Shown: positions 7,301 to 16,025 of the stretch, in pieces
Layout: every line of letters starts with the position of its first letter
Position numbering within the stretch: the first letter of the stretch is position 1
Assembly (NCBI GenBank): GCA_049663345.1
Contig: JBATDG010000127.1
Span: 1 to 64,000 of the forward strand
Source of the DNA: SZUA-365 sp049663345
GTDB taxonomy: Bacteria; Bacteroidota; Ignavibacteria; SZUA-365
DNA length: 64,000 bases
Reading direction: 5' to 3'
Program-made: the position numbers and the translations under genes
The notes under the pieces: generated by a model
Told to the model about the DNA's origin: nothing
Databases searched by the model: none
What the model saw: only the letters and a program-made list of their open reading frames with translations

Positions 7301-8143
7301 CTATGCAATGAGAATGAGCGCTATCGCGGCGAAGGCAAGGTAAATGAAGTTGCGCGTATTCAGCCGCTCTTTCCAGAGGAGGACGGCAACAAGCGTGGAG
7401 AGCATGATGACGCCGATGCCGTTTGCGGGAAAAAGGACCATGCCTGGAAGTTCGCGCAGCGCGAGTATGAGGAACTTCGCTGAGTACATGTTGACCACAC
7501 CCAGAGCCGCACCTGTGACGAGCAGATGCAGGGAGATGCGTTCACGCAGACGCAGCGCGGCCGCGACGCCGATGATCATTGCAGTTCCGAAAACCACCAT
7601 CAGCATTTCCGAGGGATTGTCGATGGGCAGCATTTCCTTCTGGAACTTGAAAAGAAATTCCGTGATGCCGAAGCTGACGAACAGCAGCATTCCCCAACCG
7701 AAACCGCCTTCGATCAAAGGACGCAGAGCAGCCCGCGTCAGTGGCTTCGGCGAAGCCAGGGGCAGCGCCAGAAACGCGAGGAGAATGCCACCCACCTGCA
7801 GAGCAGTCGGTACTTCGGCGTAGAGCAGGATCGATCCCGCTGTCGGTATCACCGCCGAGAGACGCATCAGCGTAACGGGAATCACCATCCCGAGCTTCTG
7901 GATGGTTTTCATCAACAGCCAGAAGCAGGCGATAAAAAGAACGCCGAGAATTATCGAGAAGCCCATTTCTTCCGGCACGCTGAATATCCGCAGCGATGCA
8001 CCGCTGCTGATCACGGATGCGATGGTGGCGATGACGTAATTCGTTGCGAACAGCGAAAAGGTCGGAAGATTTTTTCTGTGCGCGTAGGTGATGATCACTG
8101 CGACGGTAACACTGCAGCAGATGGCGAGAACGAGATAAAGCAT
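7301..8143 (-). CDS. EamA/DMT-superfamily transporter-like membrane protein
   Basis: A 280-residue protein of about ten hydrophobic segments arranged as two similar halves, as in the drug/metabolite transporter superfamily. The C-terminal half has the typical end LLWKERLNTRNFIYLAFAAI. Substrate cannot be inferred. Its ATG shares one base with the stop codon of the thioesterase gene (TAATG), so translation is probably coupled. The stop codon is followed almost at once by heptamer array C. Confidence 0.75.
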   Translation of the reverse strand: MLYLVLAICCSVTVAVIITYAHRKNLPTFSLFATNYVIATIASVISSGASLRIFSVPEEMGFSIILGVLFIACFWLLMKTIQKLGMVIPVTLMRLSAVIPTAGSILLYAEVPTALQVGGILLAFLALPLASPKPLTRAALRPLIEGGFGWGMLLFVSFGITEFLFKFQKEMLPIDNPSEMLMVVFGTAMIIGVAAALRLRERISLHLLVTGAALGVVNMYSAKFLILALRELPGMVLFPANGIGVIMLSTLVAVLLWKERLNTRNFIYLAFAAIALILIA

Positions 8144-8577
8144 TATGCGGTCTCCAATCCGAAACGCTCGAACACGCGCGGCGGAGCAGAGACCGGACGC
8201 TTCGACGTGTAGTCGAAAAACATGATGCCGGTTTTCACAATCGCCACTTCCCTTTCATCGGCCAAACAGGTCATGCGATAGAGCAGATCACAGCCCTTGC
8301 GGTGCGGATCCGCAGCAGCAACCTCGATGCGCAGGGTGTCCCCATAGCTCGCCTCGGAGCGGTAAACCACGGCAGCGTCATTCATGATGATGGCAACTCC
8401 CTCGACATCCATCTCGCTGTAGCCCAGCGCAGCCAGGAAACGCAGCCGCGCTTCATGCGCGAGGGACAATACCGCGTCATTGCCCAGATGTCCGCCGTAA
8501 TTGATATCGGAAATGCGGAGTTTTATTTCGGTTTCGAATAAACCGGTTTCAGGGAAATCGATTTTAATGCGTGCCAT
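8143..8577 (-). CDS. Hotdog-fold thioesterase (4HBT family)
   Basis: A 144-residue single hotdog domain. RISDINYGGHLGNDAV corresponds to the substrate-binding Asp/His loop of acyl-CoA thioesterases, usually followed by a long helix as seen here (LSLAHEARLRFL). It probably hydrolyses an acyl-CoA; chain length is unknown. The downstream permease gene overlaps its stop by one base. Confidence 0.8.
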   Translation of the reverse strand: MARIKIDFPETGLFETEIKLRISDINYGGHLGNDAVLSLAHEARLRFLAALGYSEMDVEGVAIIMNDAAVVYRSEASYGDTLRIEVAAADPHRKGCDLLYRMTCLADEREVAIVKTGIMFFDYTSKRPVSAPPRVFERFGLETA

Positions 8578-8607
8578 GTAGTATCCAACTGTTCGTTTTC
8601 ATCACGC

Positions 8608-8631
8608 AGGGGCACAGCATGCTGCGCCCCT
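8608..8631. repeat. Intergenic palindrome
   Basis: AGGGGC-A-CAGC-AT-GCTG-C-GCCCCT, a hairpin with one internal mismatch, lies between the DUF3857 protein gene and the thioesterase gene. It may be a terminator stem without U-run or a member of a dispersed palindrome family. Confidence 0.5.
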
Positions 8632-8669
8632 ACTGAAATTTCGAGGTCGATCTGGTTAGGAGTTCGCGA

Positions 8670-10619
8670 CTATTTTACGAGTAGCGTCAGGGTCGTGTGG
8701 GATGGATTCAACCAGGCGCGAAGGAGCTCCTGCAGCTGCGGATAGCTTTCCGCAGCGATCGGATGCGTCAATATTTCAATGCTTCGTTTGACTTCCACAT
8801 CCTCCGCGCTGACGGTGATGATAGATGTCACTTTCCCGATCGGGTTCGATACTTCGATCTTCCCGGGGACGGAAACCGCACGGACGTTCTTCGGCAGATG
8901 CAGCGTCATGCGGCATTCTTCACGCAAGCTGCCCGGCAAGGCGACGGGTGTCGTGCGATGCAAATCGCCGAGCGGAAGATGCAGGTCGGTGATGCCACCC
9001 GGAGCAATCGGAATTTCGAAGGTGATGGTCCCTTCGACCGCGTTCAGTGGCTTCGTGGAAACAACATCTGCTTCGCATACCGTTTCGAAACTGGCACGTA
9101 CTTCCGGGGTCCCGGGTTGGACGGTCATTCCTTGCCCCGCCGTCGAGAGCGCCTTTTTCACCACACCTTTATATGCGTCGGTGTCCAGAGCGTAACTGCG
9201 GATCCCGGATGAGGACACACTGCTCTTCCCTTTCATGGTCAGATCGTCTGTAAGGATCCAGTCGGAAGTGATACTGACGGTTGAAGGTCCACCGACCGAG
9301 CCGGGAAAATAATTCATTGTCCCCTGCGCATCGGCTGCAAGTTCGAAGTAAAAATCGCCCCAGTATTGCGAAAGCATCGGTCCGCTCTGAGTATGAGATG
9401 GATCCAATACGAGCAAGCCGTAATCGCCGATTTGCTTGCATAGCACGGCAGGAAGATCATAGAGCAGCAGCGATGCAAGATCGGGACGCGGATCCGGCAA
9501 TATGTGGTCTATCCGGCTGTCTCCTTTGTATTCGGATTCGATACGCATCCCCTCGCTCTTTATGTCGCTGCTGAACAGCACCGGGTCGGCTGTGAGTCCC
9601 GCAGCGCGGCACATTGCCGCCAGCAACACCGCACGGTCAAGATCGGATCCGACGTTGGCTCGGAGTGTGGCAGACGGACTCATCGCGCGAAACCCGATGA
9701 TATCAAGCGGTACGCTGCTGCGCCCGACACGCTCGACGATCCAGCTCTGCAATGCGAGTGCACGCTTCACAGGATCGGATTCCTTACTTACAATTTCATC
9801 CACCGCCGCTTTCGCCGGACCCAGATCAGCATCGGCTGCATCCTGCAGGCAATGACGCAGCATCTCCTGCTTTGTCGACGATGTGAAATAAAGAACGGGA
9901 AGGAAAGCTTCCAGAGCGGGCTGTGAAGCCTCTACTTCGACAATGGGAATTTCCGTTTGATGCCACTCGGTGATGCGATTGCCGTTTTCCTCGGTGATCT
10001 GCGGGACTTGTCCGCCGCGGACCATCGCAGATTCCAGAGCGACGTTCGTCGGAGTCACGACGCGCACCGTCAGATCGGTGATGGGACTGCGCGAGCCGAT
10101 GACCACTTTCCCCATTAGCCCGGGCATCATCCCCGGCTTCGTCGTAAGCCGGTACGAAAAGTCTATCACTGCACCAGCTTCCACGCCAGTGTGCGTGACC
10201 ACCATTTCTTTAAGTCCTAAATACGGCGCTGCACCAGCAGCAAAGCCGGGCAGCACTTCGTTGTAGGCATTGAAGGGCGATTCCACTTTTTGCCCGTCCT
10301 TCATGGTTGTAATCGAACGCAGCACTTCGAGTGTCTGCCACTTAGGGTTGTGCGTGATGAATGACTCACCGTATGCGCGGGTGAAAGCGTATGGCGTGAG
10401 CAGACGAAGCTTGTGGCTGTAGGTGTAGACAACCGTACCGTCGGACAGCAAAACATAGTCATGCACCATCTGTTCGTACACCGCATCGGCGGCCGGTTCC
10501 TCCGTCGGCGGTGTTTTCACGACCCCGTTCACGACGTAGGTCTTGCCCGTCTCACTATCCTGCGCCGCTACGGAAATAGACAACACGGCGAGCAGGAGCA
10601 TTGTGATGAAGTTTTTCAT
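8670..10619 (-). CDS. Exported DUF3857/transglutaminase-like protein, probably non-catalytic
   Basis: A 649-residue protein with signal peptide MKNFITMLLLAVLSISVAAQ, an N-terminal DUF3857 beta-sandwich region (about 40-240) and a transglutaminase-like core (about 255-400). In active relatives the core reads GxCKDK; here the aligned stretch is GSDLDRAVLLAAM (about 324-336), so the nucleophilic Cys is replaced. A DP motif (LVLDPSH) persists. It is probably a pseudoenzyme or binding protein in the periplasm. The start has AGGGAGAA upstream. It follows its intact paralogue by 15 bp in one operon. Confidence 0.75.
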   Translation of the reverse strand: MKNFITMLLLAVLSISVAAQDSETGKTYVVNGVVKTPPTEEPAADAVYEQMVHDYVLLSDGTVVYTYSHKLRLLTPYAFTRAYGESFITHNPKWQTLEVLRSITTMKDGQKVESPFNAYNEVLPGFAAGAAPYLGLKEMVVTHTGVEAGAVIDFSYRLTTKPGMMPGLMGKVVIGSRSPITDLTVRVVTPTNVALESAMVRGGQVPQITEENGNRITEWHQTEIPIVEVEASQPALEAFLPVLYFTSSTKQEMLRHCLQDAADADLGPAKAAVDEIVSKESDPVKRALALQSWIVERVGRSSVPLDIIGFRAMSPSATLRANVGSDLDRAVLLAAMCRAAGLTADPVLFSSDIKSEGMRIESEYKGDSRIDHILPDPRPDLASLLLYDLPAVLCKQIGDYGLLVLDPSHTQSGPMLSQYWGDFYFELAADAQGTMNYFPGSVGGPSTVSITSDWILTDDLTMKGKSSVSSSGIRSYALDTDAYKGVVKKALSTAGQGMTVQPGTPEVRASFETVCEADVVSTKPLNAVEGTITFEIPIAPGGITDLHLPLGDLHRTTPVALPGSLREECRMTLHLPKNVRAVSVPGKIEVSNPIGKVTSIITVSAEDVEVKRSIEILTHPIAAESYPQLQELLRAWLNPSHTTLTLLVK

Positions 10620-10634
10620 GTTTTCTCCCTGCCC

Positions 10635-12851
10635 TTATTTCGTGAGAATAATTGGTGAGTCGGCCAGTGCCTTGCGAGCCAGGAGGGCGGCGCGGAATTC
10701 CGGCCAGTCCTCAGAATCGTACACACGTTTTTCCATGCGATGCGTCGCGGTGAAATGCAGCGCCCCGCCTTCAAGAGACATCGCACTCCGAAAACTCGCT
10801 GCCTTGTCTGTTCCGATGCCCGTATTGTCGGCGGGCAGCCGCTCGGCACGCATGCCAGCAGGCAGGGTGATCGTTTCATCAATTTCCACCAGACGGGAAC
10901 AGCGCTGACGGAAGCCGTACTTCCTGCTTTCCATATCCGTATGAGTTGAGAGTTCGGGGGCATGGTAGTTATCGCCGAAGGTGCCGCCGGCAAGCAGCGG
11001 CGTAAACATCAAACCGCTGCCCGTGCTGCGGGCGTAGCCCGGAATGCTGTACTCGACGCGCACGTGATACGGCGCCTGCAGATTATTCGGATTCGGGATG
11101 CTCTGGCTTTTCACCACGGCAAGAGGGTAATCCTTTGTGAGCATTGCGCCGTACGTATCTTCACGACCGGAGTAATAGCTGCGTGTGAAAGCGCGGCGCA
11201 TGAGTCCGTCGGACTGCCCTTCCGCCTCGAATTCCACCGTGCCTTCGAGCCTTCCGTCGGCATAGAGTTTCGCTGTATTTTTCATGCGCATGTAGTGGTT
11301 TTCTGCAGGAGAAATCGGCGTACTCATCACATCCGCACCGCCCGGAATTCCCATGAGAAATTCCTGCTGCTGCTCAGCCGACGACCACATCTCCCTTGCA
11401 CCCGGAATCCAGGTCGGATCGAGCAGCATCCAGTGTCCATTGCCGCGCTTGACGACGGTGACGCTGTGATTGAACTGATCTGCAGGAATGCGCTCGATGC
11501 GCGATCCAGCCATCGTCATTGCGGGATAGGATTCGAAGCCAGCGGCGCGCAGCATGGTCACGAGCATACCGGCTTTGTCCTTACACACGCCGCAGCGGTC
11601 AAGGAAGGTCATCGCGCCCGTGTGCAGCGTGTAGCCCTCTCCTTCACCCATCGAAATACCGGAGTAGCGAATCTCTTCCGCTACCCAGTGATTGAGAATG
11701 CTGATTTTCTCGAGTTCATCGGTCACTCCATCGAGCAGTTTGTCGGTGATCTCCTGCACTTCGGGAGTCACGGCGAAGCTGCCGAAATTCTCATTCACAC
11801 CATAAAACCAGGTCGACTTCGCATACCAGTCCGGCGAAGTGGAGACGAGCAGTTTCGTCGCGACATCCGAGGGAGAAACCATGTCGGGTTCGCCTTTGAA
11901 CGGCGTGATGTCGCGCTTGTACCAGCAGTAGGTCACTTTCCCTTCGCGGGTGAAAATGCCGTTTGTCGGATGCAGATCCGCCTCGGCAGTCGGATGCTGC
12001 GCGCCGGCGGGATTGACATCCACCTGCAGGCGGTGGCTGAATTTCGGATGAAAATGTATGTAGGAAGAAAGTTCACCGCTGTAGACTTCGTACTGCAGGG
12101 GCTTGTTTTCCGGCATCAGAACGCGATACACTTTTTCTTTCACCGGCACCGAGGACCAGAACTCGACGATATCGTAGTAATGTCCCTTCATCGGAGGAAC
12201 AAAGCGGCTGTCATCATCATCGCCCGCTGGAGCAGCGCTTCCGCTACCGGAAGCGATCTGCGGCGCTTCGTCCGCAGCTGTGTGCCCCGCAGCGCTGCCT
12301 GTTGAGCTGGCGAGTGATTCGCCGGCGGTCAAGGCTGCTTCGGACTGCAGCTGATCTTCACCGAGCAGTGCATAGGTGAAGCCCTTGCGGAACACCAGGG
12401 TCTCGACGGCATCTCCCGGTTCGAGCCAACCAACGGACACCAGCTTCTGACGCGCACCCCAATAAATGGCACGAGCCGGGGCAGCATAATCGTACACTTC
12501 CGACTGCGTGAGGGTATTCACGCTGCCGTCCTTCCGATACACGCGAACGCGCAGCACTTCGACTGCTGCGGAAAGCGGATCGTAATCGAAAGTCACGCTC
12601 TTGAGATCGCGTGCGCCCTTGCCGGTGAGTACCTTGACCAGTTTGTGCATGCGCACATAGCTGAGGCCGGATTCCTGCACGTCCACATCCGTACTGTCGT
12701 AGAGAACCACAACATCGGCGCCGGGATATTCATCGCCGGCAGCGGCCTTGCGAAGGTGGTCGATGTTGCAATCCTGCTGCGCGAATATCTGCAGAAGCGG
12801 GAGCAGAAGAATAATTGCCGCGATGGCGGTGGTGTTCATCCGTCGTCTCAT
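10635..12851 (-). CDS. Exported DUF3857/transglutaminase-like protein with intact catalytic triad
   Basis: A 738-residue protein with an N-terminal signal (about 1-25) and DUF3857 region, a low-complexity Ser/Gly/Ala/Asp insert at about 175-215, and a transglutaminase core. The triad is visible: Cys423 in RCGVCKDKAGM, His462 in FNHSVTVV and Asp478 in LLDPTW. Members act on proteins or peptides in the envelope; the reaction (transfer or hydrolysis) is not known. It is upstream of, and co-directional with, the Cys-less paralogue. A second in-frame ATG at 12839 is a possible start. Confidence 0.75.
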   Translation of the reverse strand: MRRRMNTTAIAAIILLLPLLQIFAQQDCNIDHLRKAAAGDEYPGADVVVLYDSTDVDVQESGLSYVRMHKLVKVLTGKGARDLKSVTFDYDPLSAAVEVLRVRVYRKDGSVNTLTQSEVYDYAAPARAIYWGARQKLVSVGWLEPGDAVETLVFRKGFTYALLGEDQLQSEAALTAGESLASSTGSAAGHTAADEAPQIASGSGSAAPAGDDDDSRFVPPMKGHYYDIVEFWSSVPVKEKVYRVLMPENKPLQYEVYSGELSSYIHFHPKFSHRLQVDVNPAGAQHPTAEADLHPTNGIFTREGKVTYCWYKRDITPFKGEPDMVSPSDVATKLLVSTSPDWYAKSTWFYGVNENFGSFAVTPEVQEITDKLLDGVTDELEKISILNHWVAEEIRYSGISMGEGEGYTLHTGAMTFLDRCGVCKDKAGMLVTMLRAAGFESYPAMTMAGSRIERIPADQFNHSVTVVKRGNGHWMLLDPTWIPGAREMWSSAEQQQEFLMGIPGGADVMSTPISPAENHYMRMKNTAKLYADGRLEGTVEFEAEGQSDGLMRRAFTRSYYSGREDTYGAMLTKDYPLAVVKSQSIPNPNNLQAPYHVRVEYSIPGYARSTGSGLMFTPLLAGGTFGDNYHAPELSTHTDMESRKYGFRQRCSRLVEIDETITLPAGMRAERLPADNTGIGTDKAASFRSAMSLEGGALHFTATHRMEKRVYDSEDWPEFRAALLARKALADSPIILTK

Positions 12852-12863
12852 TGTATCGTCCTG

Positions 12864-12974
12864 TTATGAGCGAAACTTCATGAAAGGCGTTGTGAAAAAG
12901 AACGCAAGATCAGGTTCTCCAGTATACGGAATTTTCATTTTTCCCGCGATTAGAAATCTCAACGGTACACCCAT
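12864..12974 (-). CDS. Possible 36-residue leader ORF before the DUF3857 operon
   Basis: A short ATG-initiated frame beginning MGVPLRFLIAGKMK and ending in TAA 12 bp before the DUF3857 start. It directly follows a stop codon in the same frame as the remnant above it. There is no recognised family and no clear ribosome-binding site. It could be a leader peptide, or the tail of a decayed gene. Confidence 0.2.
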   Translation of the reverse strand: MGVPLRFLIAGKMKIPYTGEPDLAFFFTTPFMKFRS

Positions 12975-13116
12975 TTACGATGATGCGAAGATCCGTATAC
13001 TCCTGAGGAAAATCCCCAACTCCTTCTTAAAGAAATCCCTTGCCTCTGGCTGCTTGTTCCAGTCGTTACGGCCAAGAGAGGACTTGCGCCTCCAGGAATC
13101 GCGCCATGCGTGGCAC
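12975..13116 (-). pseudogene. Possible gene remnant downstream of rpsD
   Basis: The minus-strand frame from the rpsD terminator reads as a protein-like, charged and aromatic-rich stretch of about 47 residues (WRRKSSLGRNDWNKQPEA, then RDFFKKELGIF) and stops at TAA (12977-12975). No start codon with a ribosome-binding site is visible, since the frame enters through the terminator hairpin. The composition looks like a C-terminal coding fragment rather than spacer DNA. I do not recognise the family. The 319-bp spacer between rpsD and the DUF3857 gene holds nothing else that I can see. Confidence 0.3.
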
Positions 13117-13147
13117 AAAAAAAAAGAGCGGCACCGGAGTGTCGCTC
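13117..13147 (-). terminator. Intrinsic terminator of rpsD
   Basis: On the minus strand GAGCGACAC-TCCG-GTGCCGCTC (with one G-U or mismatch pair) is followed by nine T residues. It lies about 25 bp after the rpsD stop codon. Confidence 0.85.
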
Positions 13148-13170
13148 TTAAAATTTTCGATTTGCCGCGT

Positions 13171-13776
13171 TTAGCGGGAGTAATACTCGATCACAAGCGG
13201 GAATTCGCATACCACCGGAATCTTATCGCGCTCAGGCGGCGCCATCAGAGTGATGGAGAGTTCGGGCTTGTTGAGGGCGAGATACTCAGGTGTGCGCGCG
13301 GCCTTCACAGCTTCGTTGAAGCAGGGCACCTTGCGGCTTTTCTGACGGATGGTCACGACATCATTGACACTCACCTGGAAAGAGGGGATGTCGACGCGCT
13401 TGCCGTTGACTTCGACGTGTCCGTGCGTCACATACTGACGTGAAGCATAGATCGTACGGGCAAGACCACCACGGTAGAGCACGGCATCCAGACGGCACTC
13501 AAGCATGTGAGCCAGGTTGTCGGAAGTGTTGCCGGTCTTGAGGGAAGATTTCTTGTAGTAGTTCAGCATCTGCTTTTCGCTGATGTTGTACTGCCAGCGA
13601 AGACGCTGCTTCTCAACCAGCTGACGCTTATAATCGGAGACTTTCGCGCGGCGATTGCGTGAAAGGCCATGGGCACCAGGCGGATGGGGCTTGCGCTCCA
13701 TATACTTGGACGCCTTCGGTGTGAGGGGAATGCCGAGTTGGCGAGAGAGTTTGATCTTAGGACCGTTGTACTTCAT
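13171..13776 (-). CDS. rpsD: 30S ribosomal protein S4
   Basis: A 201-residue S4 protein of normal length: N-terminal KIKLSRQLGIPLTPKASKYM, GAHG segment, then the S4 RNA-binding domain with DNLAHMLECRLDAVLYRGG, ASRQYVTHGHVEVNGKRV and C-terminal PVVCEFPLVIEYYSR. It lacks the N-terminal four-Cys zinc site (C-minus type). S4 nucleates 30S assembly on 16S rRNA. It is transcribed alone with its own promoter and terminator, outside the usual rpsM-rpsK-rpsD-rpoA cluster. Confidence 0.97.
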   Translation of the reverse strand: MKYNGPKIKLSRQLGIPLTPKASKYMERKPHPPGAHGLSRNRRAKVSDYKRQLVEKQRLRWQYNISEKQMLNYYKKSSLKTGNTSDNLAHMLECRLDAVLYRGGLARTIYASRQYVTHGHVEVNGKRVDIPSFQVSVNDVVTIRQKSRKVPCFNEAVKAARTPEYLALNKPELSITLMAPPERDKIPVVCEFPLVIEYYSR

Positions 13777-13884
13777 ACCTGCTTGCTCCGTGGACCTTTT
13801 ATTCTTGGTATCCTATTTTCAACATTCAAGTTCGCTTGAAACTGCTCTTTCACGGACGTACTTTGCCTGTGTACAGAGCATCGG

Positions 13885-13915
13885 TAAATATACTACCGCG
13901 GTTTGAAAGATCAAA
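13885..13915 (-). promoter_or_regulatory. rpsD: rpsD promoter
   Basis: Minus strand: TTTG (13915-13912), 19 bp, TATATTTA (13892-13885). This is an excellent fit to the Bacteroidota primary promoter, about 110 bp upstream of the rpsD start, leaving room for an S4 autoregulatory leader. Confidence 0.7.
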
Positions 13916-13933
13916 ATAGTGGAGTACAAAACG

Positions 13934-14392
13934 ATGAGTATCGAAGAGAATCCCGCCCCGGAATTTCAGGACAGACTCTCGGAACATGAAATCCATAACC
14001 GTCAGCAGGAGGCGCGTTCCTGGGCAATGCTGTGTCATATCGCCGTTTTTCTCGCTATTGTGATTCCTTTTGGTCATGTGGTGGGTCCGCTCGTAATCTG
14101 GTTGGTAAAAAAAGATCAATATCCATTGGTCGATGATCAGGGAAAAGAATCTTTGAACTTTCAGCTCACGATGACCATTTTTTCGATCATTCTGCTGATT
14201 GTTATTATTGTTGGATTACTGGACTTCGTCGCAGGCGATTTTGCAGGCGGTATTCCCCACACCCTGCTCTATTCCGGATTAGCGTTCTTCGGACTGGGAA
14301 TCACCAATTTTGTGTTCATTATCATCGCCGCAGTACGGAGCTACAGCGGTGAAGCATACCGGTATCCGATCTCGATTCATTTTGTTTCGTGA
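13934..14392 (+). CDS. DUF4870 membrane protein
   Basis: A 152-residue protein. After a charged N-terminus (EARSWAMLCHIAVFLAIVIP) come about four membrane segments typical of DUF4870: GPLVIWLVKKDQYPLVDDQG, KESLNFQLTMTIFSIILLIV and two more. The function of the family is unknown. The ATG at 13934 has GGAG upstream and is preferred over the GTG at 13919. It is divergent from rpsD. Its stop codon abuts the kyn operon promoter. Confidence 0.8.
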   Translation: MSIEENPAPEFQDRLSEHEIHNRQQEARSWAMLCHIAVFLAIVIPFGHVVGPLVIWLVKKDQYPLVDDQGKESLNFQLTMTIFSIILLIVIIVGLLDFVAGDFAGGIPHTLLYSGLAFFGLGITNFVFIIIAAVRSYSGEAYRYPISIHFVS

Positions 14393-14423
14393 TTTGTGAA
14401 TTCAGACGTGGCGTGTATTTTAC
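14393..14423 (+). promoter_or_regulatory. Promoter of the tryptophan/kynurenine degradation operon
   Basis: TTTG (14393-14396), exactly 19 bp, TATTTTAC (14416-14423). The first base follows the DUF4870 stop codon. About 85 bp of leader remain before the ATG at 14510, ending in a GGGAGGA ribosome-binding site. I see no clear repressor operator or tryptophan-rich leader peptide. Confidence 0.7.
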
Positions 14424-14509
14424 AGTGTTGGATCTCACAGCAAATGTAACCGCCGCGCGTCCGTCGCACGGGTAATCGCGGCAGATAAATTCCGGGAGGA
14501 CTCTCCCCC

Positions 14510-15952
14510 ATGGTTTCCATTCTGAATTACATAGACGGAGCCCTCGTTGAACCGTTGACAGGCGGCTGGCTCAACGTCTACGAACCAGCTACCGGCCAGG
14601 TATTCGCGCTGGCCCCGGCATCAGCGGGAGCGGACGTCGACGCCGCAGTGGAGGCAGCACGGCGCGCCTTCCCTTCGTGGAGCGTCACCCCGGTTGAGGA
14701 GCGGTCCCGTCTGCTGCGTCTTGTAGCTGACCTCATCGAAGCCCGTCTTGAAGACTTCGCCCGGGCAGAGTCCCGCGACAACGGGAAGCCGGTATGGCTG
14801 GCGCGCCAGGTGGATATTCCCCGCGCCGCTAAAAATTTCCGCTTCTTCGCGACAGCGATCCTCCATACCTCCAGTGAGGCGCATCAAACGGACAGCGAGG
14901 CCCTGAATTACACACTCCGGCAGCCGATTGGAGTAGCTGGCTGCATTTCGCCCTGGAATCTCCCGCTGTACCTTTTCACCTGGAAAATCGCTCCGGCACT
15001 GGCTGCAGGGAATTGCGTCGTTGCCAAACCCTCGGAGATCACGCCGTATACGGCATTCCTGCTATCGCAGGCGTGCATAGATGCCGGACTCCCCGCCGGA
15101 GTGTTGAATATCGTACACGGACTCGGAGGCGAGGTCGGTGCAGCCATTACCGCACATCCGGATGTGCCGGCGATTTCATTCACGGGTGGTACGGAAACCG
15201 GCGCCGCCATCGCACGCACAGCCGCGCCGATGTTCAAGAAATTATCCCTCGAACTTGGTGGGAAGAATGCCACTCTGGTGTTCGCGGATTGCGAATTTGA
15301 CGAAACGATAGACACCGTGCTGCGTTCAGCTTTTTCGAATCAGGGTGAAATCTGCCTCTGCGGCTCACGGATCTTTATTGAGCGTCCCCTCTACGAACGC
15401 TTCCGCGATGCCTTCGTCGTGCGCGTACGGGAGATGGTCGTCGGCGATCCGCTTGATGACAGTACCGGTCAGGGCGCACTCGTGTCGGAAGCACATATGG
15501 AAAAAGTACTTTCCTACGTAGCACTCGCGCGTGAGGAAGGCGGGACAGTACTCACAGGCGGTGAGCGTGTGTGGCTTGATGGACGCTGCGCCAGCGGCTG
15601 GTTTGTTTCACCCACTGTCATCGAAGGACTCCCCTTCTCCTGCCGAACGAACCAGGAGGAGATCTTTGGTCCCGTCGTTACCCTCATGCCTTTCGATGCG
15701 GAGGATAGCGCCGTCGCAATGGCGAATTCCACTCCCTACGGACTCGCGGCCTCAGTCTGGACAAGCGATCTGCGGCGCGCACATCGCGTGGCTGCGGCTC
15801 TGCAGACGGGCATTGTCTGGATCAACTGCTGGATGCTGCGCGATCTGCGAACACCCTTCGGCGGAGTAAAGCAAAGCGGTGTCGGGCGGGAAGGCGGCTG
15901 GGAAGCCCTGCGGTTTTTCACCGAAGCGAAAAATATCTGCATAAAACTCTAG
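14510..15952 (+). CDS. nbaE: 2-aminomuconate 6-semialdehyde dehydrogenase
   Basis: A 480-residue NAD-dependent aldehyde dehydrogenase. CISPWNLPLYLFTWK holds the catalytic Asn, LSLELGGKNATLVF the Glu, and SNQGEICLCGSRIFIERP the nucleophile Cys region; the last string is characteristic of the ALDH8A1/AmnC/NbaE group that oxidises 2-aminomuconate semialdehyde to 2-aminomuconate. The neighbouring ACMS decarboxylase and aminomuconate deaminase genes supply substrate and consume product. A strong ribosome-binding site and promoter precede it. It is the first gene of the operon, although its reaction is late in the pathway. Confidence 0.88.
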   Translation: MVSILNYIDGALVEPLTGGWLNVYEPATGQVFALAPASAGADVDAAVEAARRAFPSWSVTPVEERSRLLRLVADLIEARLEDFARAESRDNGKPVWLARQVDIPRAAKNFRFFATAILHTSSEAHQTDSEALNYTLRQPIGVAGCISPWNLPLYLFTWKIAPALAAGNCVVAKPSEITPYTAFLLSQACIDAGLPAGVLNIVHGLGGEVGAAITAHPDVPAISFTGGTETGAAIARTAAPMFKKLSLELGGKNATLVFADCEFDETIDTVLRSAFSNQGEICLCGSRIFIERPLYERFRDAFVVRVREMVVGDPLDDSTGQGALVSEAHMEKVLSYVALAREEGGTVLTGGERVWLDGRCASGWFVSPTVIEGLPFSCRTNQEEIFGPVVTLMPFDAEDSAVAMANSTPYGLAASVWTSDLRRAHRVAAALQTGIVWINCWMLRDLRTPFGGVKQSGVGREGGWEALRFFTEAKNICIKL

Positions 15953-16025
15953 CCTCGTCCATCGCATTACGGCGGAGCACGCGAGCGAAAATATTCAACC
16001 GACCATTACATCCGAAACTAAGGCC

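Noticed and set aside
10962..12305. 447-codon plus-strand ORF
   Set aside because: Antisense shadow of the DUF3857/transglutaminase gene, whose motifs are clear; no family resemblance.
14393..14509. Tryptophan-responsive leader peptide or T-box before the kyn operon
   Set aside because: No run of Trp codons and no specifier-loop or antiterminator structure visible in the leader.
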